A stretch of 9,568 bases of DNA, taken from contig CAYGLV010000075.1 in the NCBI GenBank assembly GCA_964351025.1, positions 1-9,568 of the forward strand. The letters are read 5' to 3'. A model generated the notes under the pieces. It had not been told where the DNA came from, did no database searches, and saw only the letters and a program-made list of their open reading frames with translations. The position numbers and the translations under genes are program-made. Positions 4,844 to 9,568 of the stretch are shown one piece after another. Source of the DNA: CAYGLV01 sp964351025 (GTDB taxonomy: Bacteria; Actinomycetota; Thermoleophilia; Gaiellales; Gaiellaceae). Within the stretch, counting starts at the first letter, position 1; each line of letters begins with the position of its first letter.

Positions 4844-7800
4844 TGGGCCCGCGGCAGAGCCCCTGACACCTCGCCCGCCGCAGCCCGCCGCGCGAGCGGC
4901 GCGAGGCTCTCAAGCGAGGCGACGAGCACGTTGCGGTTCTCCCCCACGCGCTCGTAGCGGCCGCGCGCGAGCAACAGCGACTCGCCGCGCACGACCGCGC
5001 GGTGCGCCTCGTAGACCTGCGACGGCAGGATCAGGTTCACCTGCCCGTGCTCGTCCTCGAGCAGCATGAAGACGATCCCCTTGGCCGTGGACGGGCGCTG
5101 GCGGGCGATCGCCATTCCCGCAACGGCGACCTGGCAGCCGTGCCGCCGCTCCCGCAGCTCCGCGCTCGACAGCGTCCCCGCGGGCAGGTGCGGGCGCAGC
5201 AGGCCGAGCGGATGGACGCCGACCGACATGCCCGTCTGGCGGTAGTCGGCGAGCATCCGCTCCCAGGCGGTGAGATCGCGTAGCTCGGGCGTCTCGTTCG
5301 CCGGCTCCAGCGCCAGCGTCAGCTGCTTCGCCTCGCCGCGGACGGTCTGCGGCCGGAAGACGAGCCCGAGCTCCCACAGGAGATCGCGCCGAGCGCCGAA
5401 GGCGTCGCAGGCACCCGCGCGGACGAGCGCCTCCAGCCTCGGCCGGGCAAGCGGCGCACGCCGGGCCAGATCGGCGATCCCCGGGAACTCGCCGTTCGCC
5501 TCGCGCTCGGCGACGAGCGCCGCAGCGTCCTCGGCCCCCACCGACGCAACGTACGCGAGCCCGATCCGCACCGACCCCTCCTCCAGCTCGCAGCGCGCGC
5601 CGCTCGCGTTCGCGTCGGGAGAGCGCACCTCCACCCCGCGTCGCTGCGCGTCGCGGACGAGCGAGGCCGGCGGGTAGAAGCCCATCGGCTGCGCGTTCAG
5701 CAGCGCGCAGAGGAACTCCGCCGGGTAGTGGTGGCGCAGCCACGCCGACTGGTAGGCGAGCAGGCCGAAGGCGGCGGCGTGCGACTTCGGGAAGCCGAAC
5801 CCCGAGAAGCCGACGAGCTTGTCGTAGACGCGGTCCGCCGTCTGCCCGTCCACCCCTTTTCCCGCCGCCCCCTCGACGAAACGGGTCCGGTAGGCCTCGA
5901 GCGCGTCCCGCGAGCGCTTGCGACTCATCGCCCGCCGCAGTCCCTCCGCCTCCCCCACGCTGAAGCCGGCGAGCGCCGTCGCCACCGCGAGCACCTGGTC
6001 CTGGAAGACGACGACGCCGTGCGTGTCGCGCAGCGGCTCGCGCAGCAGCTCGTGGTCGACCGGGGGAACGTACGACGGGTCCTCGCGCAGCCGCCGCCGC
6101 GCCTCGATGTACGGGTGCACCGCCTTGCCCTGGATCGGCCCCGGCCGGACGAGCGCGACCTGCACGGTCAGGTCGTCGAGGTTCTCGGGCTTCGTGCGCA
6201 GAAGGCTCTGCATCTGGGCGCGGCTCTCGATCTGGAAGTCGCCGACCGTGTCGGCAGCCTGGATCTCCGCGTACACCGCGGCGTCGTCGAGCGGGATGCG
6301 CGAGAGGTCGATCGGCTCGCCGTAGGCACGCGCGATCTGCTCGACGCACTCCTCGACCGCCGAGAGCATGCCGAGGCCGAGGAGGTCGATCTTCAGGAAG
6401 CCGGCGTCGGCGCACGAGTCCTTGTCCCACTGGACGAGCTGGCGCCCGGCCATCGCCGCCGGCTGTACAGGCACGAGTTCGACGAGCGGGCGCGAGGAGA
6501 TCACCATCCCGCCCGGGTGCTGGGAGACGTGGCGCGGCAGGCGCGCGATCTCCGCCGTCAGCTCGGCGAAGGCCCGCCAGCGCGGCGAGCCACGCTTGCG
6601 CTGCGCGTCCGGCAGCCGTTCCAGCTCCTCTGCCACCCGCTTCGCGTCCCAGCCGTCGGAGAGCCGCGCGAGCCGTTCCAGCTCTGCGAAGGGGAGCCCG
6701 AGCGCCTTGCCGACATCCCGGATCGCACCGCGCGAGCGGTAGGTGGAGAAGCTCGCGACGAGCGCCGCGTGCTCGCGGCCGTAGCGCTCGGTGACGGCGA
6801 CGATCAGCTTCTCGCGGATGTCGCGCGGGAAGTCGAGGTCGATGTCGGGAACGGAGGTCAGCTCCTCGTTCAGAAAGCGTCCGAGCGAGAGGCCCGAGGC
6901 GACCGGGTCGACGTGCGAGAGCCCGGTCAGGTAGCAGACGATCGAGCCGACCGAGCTGCCGCGGCCGCGTCCCGGCGGCAGGAAGCGGCGCGGCGAGCCG
7001 GCCCCGCGCACCTCGCAGGCGATCTCGCGCGCCAGCTCGAGCACCTCCCAGTGGAGGAGCAAGAAGCCGGCGAGCCCGAGCCGGTCGATCAGCGCCAGCT
7101 CCTCCTGTAACCGCGCCCGCCCCTTGCCAAGTAACACGGTGTTACTTGGCGGGTAGCGGTCGGAGAACGCGGTCTCGCAGATCCCCGCGAGCTGCCGGAT
7201 CGCCGGCTCGCAGCCGTCCGAGAAGTCGGGGTAGCGGTAGCCGAGCTCCTCGGTCAGATCGAAGCGCAGGCGGTCTCCGAGCTCGACCGTGCGGAAGACG
7301 GCGGCGCGGTCGTCCGGGAAGCGCTCGAGCACCTCCGCCGGCGCGAGCAGCACCGACTCGCGGTTGCCGCGCCGCTCGCGCTCGCTGCCGTCGAGCGAGG
7401 TGCGGTGGCGGATCGCGACGAGCACGTCCTGCAGCGGCGCCCGCCGCGGATGGTGGGCGTGCGCGTTGCCGCTCGCCACGGTCTGCACGCCGAGGTGCTC
7501 GGCGAGGTCGCGCAGGGCGGCGTTGCGGCGCACATCGCCGCGCTCGAAGGGGCGCTGCAGCTCGACGTAGAAGCGTTCCCGCCCGAAGATGGAGGCGACG
7601 CGGGCGGCGGCGTCCGGGTCGCGCACGGCGAGGCCGTCGCGCGCGCAGCCGGAGAGGCAGACGAGGCCCTCGCTGTGAGTCGCGAGCAGCGACCGGTCGA
7701 GCGCGGGCGGCCGCAGCTCCCGGCCCTCCCGCGTGTCCGCATGAGCGGCCGTCAGCAGCCGGCAGAGGTTGGCGTAGCCCTGCGGTGTCTCCACGAGCAG

Positions 7801-8025
7801 CGTCAGGTGCGCCCCACCCTCGAGCGTCACTTCGGCACCCGTAATCGGCCGCACGCCGAGCGCCTTCGCCGCGTGCGCGAGCTCGAGCGAGCCGTAGACG
7901 CCGTCGTGGTCGGTGAGCGCGAGAGCCTCGTAGCCGAGCTCGGCGGCACGGGCCGCGAGCTCCTCGGGCTGCGATGCGCCGTCGAGGAACGAGTAGGCTG
8001 AGTGGCAGTGCAGCTCGACGTACAT
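4825..8025 (-). CDS. dnaE2: Error-prone DNA polymerase III alpha subunit, DnaE2 type
   Basis: The 1066-residue C-family polymerase is involved in translesion synthesis and induced mutagenesis with ImuB. Domains in order: PHP domain from residue 1 ('ELHCHSAYSFLDG', 'LTDHDGVYG'); polymerase palm with 'PDIDLDFPRDIREK' (Asp396 and Asp398) and 'KIDLLGLG' (Asp547) as the metal-binding triad; fingers and helix-hairpin-helix with 'GFSGFGFPKSHAAAFGLLAY' (739-758); OB fold at about 965-1040 ('VAVAGMAIARQ'). The length and the '..RAHHFGSR' C-terminus fit DnaE2, not replicative DnaE1. The triad is intact, so it should be active. I placed the start at ATG 8023-8025 because the PHP motif begins immediately after it. 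The longer frame to 8079 adds only an Arg-rich stretch antisense to the neighbour. A 'QLTLAL' at 901-906 looks like a weakened clamp-binding motif. A palindrome and two TTA codons lie at residues 293-306. It is downstream of imuB/DUF6504 on the same strand but separated by an opposite-strand gene. Confidence 0.96.
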   Translation of the reverse strand: MYVELHCHSAYSFLDGASQPEELAARAAELGYEALALTDHDGVYGSLELAHAAKALGVRPITGAEVTLEGGAHLTLLVETPQGYANLCRLLTAAHADTREGRELRPPALDRSLLATHSEGLVCLSGCARDGLAVRDPDAAARVASIFGRERFYVELQRPFERGDVRRNAALRDLAEHLGVQTVASGNAHAHHPRRAPLQDVLVAIRHRTSLDGSERERRGNRESVLLAPAEVLERFPDDRAAVFRTVELGDRLRFDLTEELGYRYPDFSDGCEPAIRQLAGICETAFSDRYPPSNTVLLGKGRARLQEELALIDRLGLAGFLLLHWEVLELAREIACEVRGAGSPRRFLPPGRGRGSSVGSIVCYLTGLSHVDPVASGLSLGRFLNEELTSVPDIDLDFPRDIREKLIVAVTERYGREHAALVASFSTYRSRGAIRDVGKALGLPFAELERLARLSDGWDAKRVAEELERLPDAQRKRGSPRWRAFAELTAEIARLPRHVSQHPGGMVISSRPLVELVPVQPAAMAGRQLVQWDKDSCADAGFLKIDLLGLGMLSAVEECVEQIARAYGEPIDLSRIPLDDAAVYAEIQAADTVGDFQIESRAQMQSLLRTKPENLDDLTVQVALVRPGPIQGKAVHPYIEARRRLREDPSYVPPVDHELLREPLRDTHGVVVFQDQVLAVATALAGFSVGEAEGLRRAMSRKRSRDALEAYRTRFVEGAAGKGVDGQTADRVYDKLVGFSGFGFPKSHAAAFGLLAYQSAWLRHHYPAEFLCALLNAQPMGFYPPASLVRDAQRRGVEVRSPDANASGARCELEEGSVRIGLAYVASVGAEDAAALVAEREANGEFPGIADLARRAPLARPRLEALVRAGACDAFGARRDLLWELGLVFRPQTVRGEAKQLTLALEPANETPELRDLTAWERMLADYRQTGMSVGVHPLGLLRPHLPAGTLSSAELRERRHGCQVAVAGMAIARQRPSTAKGIVFMLLEDEHGQVNLILPSQVYEAHRAVVRGESLLLARGRYERVGENRNVLVASLESLAPLARRAAAGEVSGALPRAHHFGSR
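7126..7150. repeat. 25-bp perfect palindrome inside dnaE2
   Basis: GCCAAGTAACAC, a single central G, then GTGTTACTTGGC: 12-bp arms with a 1-nt centre. It is much less GC-rich than its surroundings and encodes DnaE2 residues of about 293-300 ('PSNTVLLG'), including a TTA codon. Possible roles are an operator site, an inserted palindromic element, or a hairpin in the mRNA. No second copy is visible in the window. Confidence 0.85.
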
Positions 8026-8030
8026 CAGGC

Positions 8031-8351
8031 ATGACCGCCCGCAAGCGCTACGACGATCTCTGCGACGACCTGCTCGCACGGAACGACGACGTTGAGCTTG
8101 GCCAGATGATGGGCATGCCGTGCGTCAAGCGCGGCGGCAAGATGGTCGCCGGCTTCTCGCGCACCGCGAGCGGGATGATCTTCAAGCTCCCCGACGAGGC
8201 TGTCCGCGAGCAGGCGCTCGCCCTCGACGGCGCGGAGCTCTTCGACCCCTCCGGCAACGGGCAGCCGTTCAAGGAGTGGGTGGTCGTGCCGGCCGCGCAT
8301 GCGGCCGAGTGGGAGCGGCTGGCCGAGCACGCGCTCAAGCCCGCTGGCTGA
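8031..8351 (+). CDS. Small TfoX/Sxy- or YjbR-like protein
   Basis: The 106-residue soluble protein reads 'MTARKRYDDLCDDLLARND' followed by 'GQMMGMPCVKRGGKMVAGF', 'MIFKLPDEAVREQALALDG', 'FDPSGNGQPFKEWVVVP' and a final helix 'AAEWERLAEHAL'. The order (helix, 'G-MFGMP-like turn plus GK', a strand pair with 'FKL', and a closing helix) resembles the TfoX N-terminal / MmcQ-YjbR-type small alpha-beta fold. The family call is by resemblance and the biochemical role is unknown. ATG 8031 is chosen over an in-frame upstream start at 7974 because the upstream residues are Arg-rich antisense sequence of dnaE2. Only 5 bp separate it from the divergent dnaE2 ATG, so its promoter must lie within dnaE2 coding sequence; a TAGGCT at 7994-7999 is a candidate. 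It interrupts an otherwise same-strand mutagenesis cassette. Confidence 0.75.
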   Translation: MTARKRYDDLCDDLLARNDDVELGQMMGMPCVKRGGKMVAGFSRTASGMIFKLPDEAVREQALALDGAELFDPSGNGQPFKEWVVVPAAHAAEWERLAEHALKPAG

Positions 8352-8354
8352 GCT

Positions 8355-8421
8355 CTCGCGCCCCTGGCCACGGCCCCTCCCGGCCGGCGCAGCCGGCCTC
8401 CGGGGCCGCTCGCGCCCCTGG
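8355..8421. repeat. 13-bp direct repeat flanking a GC-rich hairpin
   Basis: CTCGCGCCCCTGG occurs at 8355-8367 and again at 8409-8421, 54 bp apart. Between the copies lies a hairpin (8371-8408): outer arms CGGCCCC/GGGGCCG, an internal loop, inner arms GGCCGGC/GCCGGCC and loop GCA. It sits in the 183-bp gap between convergent genes (TfoX-like and DUF6504) and could act as a bidirectional terminator, although it lacks a U-tract on either strand. Confidence 0.7.
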
Positions 8422-8513
8422 ACTGCAGGATGCCGCCCGCGCGCCGCTTGGCCGTACTCGCTGTACTGTCCGGCGCGTCGCGCGGCCGTCCTCCTTTGCC
8501 AGCGACCCGCCAG

Positions 8514-8531
8514 GAACGCGAGAGCGCGTTC
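8514..8531 (-). terminator. Hairpin just after the DUF6504 stop, possible terminator
   Basis: GAACGCG (8514-8520) and CGCGTTC (8525-8531) form a perfect 7-bp stem with a 4-nt loop. It begins 3 nt beyond the DUF6504 stop on the minus strand. No U-tract follows, so it may be a weak or factor-assisted terminator or an mRNA 3'-end stabiliser for imuB-DUF6504. Confidence 0.4.
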
Positions 8532-8534
8532 GCG

Positions 8535-8711
8535 TCAGGCTCGTTGCGCGAACCATGTCTTCTTCTCCTCGTCGCGGTAGACGCAGACGTTCTCTCCCGA
8601 CTCGAGCACGAGGTCGAAGTAGCGCCGGTCCACCGGCTCGTCCGTCCACCAGCGGTCCACCACCCGCCACTCCTCGCGCAGGAACACGACCGCCTGACGA
8701 TTGACGCGCAC
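8535..8711 (-). CDS. DUF6504-type small protein of the imuB-dnaE2 cassette
   Basis: From GTG 8709-8711 the product is 58 residues: 'VNRQAVVFLREEWRVVDRWW', then 'YFDLVLESGENVCVYRD' and 'TWFAQRA' at the C-terminus. The Trp-rich beta-strand pattern with a closing 'W[FY].QR' matches the small DUF6504 proteins that commonly sit beside imuB and dnaE2 in actinobacteria. Its biochemical role is not established, but repeated linkage to the mutasome suggests an accessory part. The frame stays open to 8894, but that upstream part is encoded by a palindromic repeat unit and reads as low-complexity sequence, so I prefer the short start; the true start may lie slightly upstream of 8711. It is probably co-transcribed with imuB, whose stop is 210 bp upstream across the repeat unit. 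Confidence 0.75.
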   Translation of the reverse strand: MRVNRQAVVFLREEWRVVDRWWTDEPVDRRYFDLVLESGENVCVYRDEEKKTWFAQRA

Positions 8712-8760
8712 CGGCGCCCCGCACGCACCCGCCTCGACGAGCGCCGGCCGGGGAGCGTTT

Positions 8761-8936
8761 ACTCGTCCCGAGGCACTCCCGCGGGGGAACCCGTGGTTCC
8801 CCCGCGAGCCCCCTCCTTTCGGGCGTGCCACAGACATCTCATTGCGGGCCTGCGGGCGAATGAATCGCCCTCCGGCCGTGCACGTTCGCGACACAGGTCA
8901 TCCGGAAAACGAGAGCTCCGCTCACTCGTCCCGAGG
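8761..8936. repeat. 163-bp unit bounded by 13-bp direct repeats, with two hairpins
   Basis: ACTCGTCCCGAGG occurs at 8761-8773 and 8924-8936, exactly 163 bp apart. The right copy forms the last codons and flanking bases of imuB (PRDE-stop). The left copy, read in the same way, would also encode PRDE followed by a stop (TAA instead of TGA). Between them are a perfect 12-bp-stem hairpin (8780-8806) and a second imperfect hairpin (8847-8877, with GGGCGA/TCGCCC inside). The arrangement looks like insertion of a non-coding palindromic element with target duplication, or a segmental duplication. No transposase is present. Confidence 0.7.
8780..8806. repeat. Perfect 12-bp inverted repeat with a 3-nt loop
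   Basis: CGCGGGGGAACC, loop CGT, GGTTCCCCCGCG. It is a very stable hairpin in either transcript, lying between imuB and DUF6504. On the minus strand it precedes DUF6504. There is no U-tract, so it could be a REP-like element, an attenuator or an RNA stabiliser. Confidence 0.85.
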
Positions 8937-9568
8937 GACGAAGAGCGACCGCGTCTCGGGAATGCGCGACCACGGCGCCACCTCCACCACCGCACAGACC
9001 GACCCGGAGCCGACGCTCGCCCGCACCTGGCGCAGGCCTTCCGTGAGGCGCGCGCCGAGCACCTCGCCCTGCGGGCGAACGAGCTCGAGCTGCGTGCCCG
9101 TGTGCTCGGCCAGCTCGACCGCCTCGACCCGCAGCTCGACGACCGGCGCAGGCAGCTCGGCGAGCTTCGGCCCGAGCGCCGACCGCAGGCGGCTCCGCTC
9201 CGCGGTCGCGTCGCGCAGCGTTGCCGTCCGTCGCCAGGAGCCGCCGCCGACGAGCCGGGCCGAAACCGCGAGCTTGCGCAGGGGCCGCCCTTCCCGCTCC
9301 GGCCGCGCGAGCAGCCGGTCGAGCAGGGAGCCGAGCGCCCGCCGCAGCGTCAGCTCGTTGCCGACGGCGTCCGGGAACTCGAGCGCCTCGACGAGCTCCG
9401 CCGCCGGCCGGCGGCCGCGCACCCGTTCTCCGCTGCCGCCGCGCGCGAGCCGCCAGGACTCCCGGCCCTCCGGCCCGAACCGCTCGGCGACCGCCGGCTC
9501 CGGCAGCGCCGCGAGCTCGCCGAGCCGCTCGTCGGCCCGGTCACCGCCGCTGCGCAGGCGGCCGGGGT
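8922..9568 (-). CDS. imuB: ImuB, inactive Y-family polymerase-like mutasome protein (5' truncated by window edge)
   Basis: The frame is open to the window edge, so about 214 C-terminal residues are visible. They begin at the helix-hairpin-helix region ('LGELAALPEPAVAERFG', then 'RESWRLARGG'), continue into the Y-family little-finger domain ('RPAAELVEALEFPDAVGN' to 'LRDATAERSRLRSALGPKL'), and then the ImuB-type C-terminal region ending 'APWSRIPETRSLFVPRDE'. ImuB bridges DnaE2 to the beta clamp and lacks polymerase activity in characterised systems. The catalytic region that would confirm this here is outside the window. A 'TQLELV' at 9078-9095 lies where ImuB carries its clamp-binding motif (QLPLW in M. 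tuberculosis). Linkage to DUF6504 and dnaE2 strongly favours ImuB over DinB. The stop codon lies inside the right copy of the 13-bp direct repeat. Confidence 0.88.
   Translation of the reverse strand, partial: PGRLRSGGDRADERLGELAALPEPAVAERFGPEGRESWRLARGGSGERVRGRRPAAELVEALEFPDAVGNELTLRRALGSLLDRLLARPEREGRPLRKLAVSARLVGGGSWRRTATLRDATAERSRLRSALGPKLAELPAPVVELRVEAVELAEHTGTQLELVRPQGEVLGARLTEGLRQVRASVGSGSVCAVVEVAPWSRIPETRSLFVPRDE

Noticed and set aside
7994..7999. TAGGCT as promoter of the TfoX-like gene
   Set aside because: It matches TANNNT and the motif at 3267, but here it encodes the conserved Ser-Tyr of the DnaE2 PHP motif and lies 31 nt from the ATG, so it is kept only as a candidate and not listed as a feature.
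8026..8079. Longer N-terminus of DnaE2 (start at 8079)
   Set aside because: The extra 18 residues are Arg/Cys-rich and antisense to the start of the TfoX-like gene. The PHP domain begins directly at ATG 8025.
8081..8093. GAACGACGACGTT, a candidate SOS/LexA box upstream of dnaE2
   Set aside because: The spacing between GAAC and GTT is 6, not the 4 of the actinobacterial CGAAC-N4-GTTCG box, and the sequence is explained by Asn/Asp codons of the TfoX-like gene. No convincing LexA box was found anywhere in the window.
8712..8894. Longer DUF6504 protein starting at 8894
   Set aside because: The extension is translated from the palindromic 163-bp unit and is Gly/Arg/Pro-rich, with no protein-like pattern.
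8759..8995. Open frame across the imuB 3' end and the repeat unit
   Set aside because: It runs out of frame through imuB and ends in the left copy of the direct repeat. The composition is Arg-rich with no recognisable domain.
1..9568. CRISPR array, tRNA, rRNA, transposase or phage genes
   Set aside because: I looked for regular short repeats, cloverleaf-like segments and mobile-element proteins on both strands and saw none.

Overview
This window is very GC-rich double-stranded bacterial chromosome. Its gene content (a MurA with Asp in place of the catalytic Cys, TatA, and an ImuB/DUF6504/DnaE2 mutagenesis cassette) and its leaderless-looking starts point to an actinobacterium, probably of the Thermoleophilia/Gaiellales type. 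That placement is inferred from protein style, not from a database search. Genes are tightly packed on alternating strands, so the window is a series of divergent and convergent pairs. Three of the four convergent pairs overlap at their 3' ends, and no gene-free stretch reaches 300 bases.

Left part (1-4320): the C-terminal end of a probable secreted Ig-like protein (+) converges on murA (-), the first committed step of peptidoglycan synthesis. MurA is divergent from an HD-domain phosphohydrolase (+), which converges on a class V aminotransferase (-). That gene is divergent from a GT4-type glycosyltransferase (+). Each of the two divergent junctions carries a symmetric -10-like heptamer (TATCGTA, TAGGCTA) that can be read in both directions.

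Middle (4317-4843): the glycosyltransferase is followed by a 101-residue protein of unknown function. It appears to start at a CTG that overlaps the upstream stop, and it carries a textbook beta-clamp-binding pentapeptide, QLDLF. A small tatA follows and overlaps the 3' end of dnaE2 tail to tail.

Right part (4825-9568): a damage-tolerance cassette on the minus strand, in transcription order imuB (5' end outside the window), DUF6504, then dnaE2. These are the pieces of the translesion 'mutasome', in which ImuB links the error-prone polymerase DnaE2 to the sliding clamp. The cassette has been modified: a 163-bp palindrome-bearing unit bounded by 13-bp direct repeats lies between imuB and DUF6504, and a TfoX/YjbR-like gene on the opposite strand lies between DUF6504 and dnaE2, starting 5 bp from the dnaE2 start. 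Inside dnaE2 there is a 25-bp perfect palindrome next to the gene's only two TTA codons. No tRNA, rRNA, CRISPR array or transposase gene was seen.
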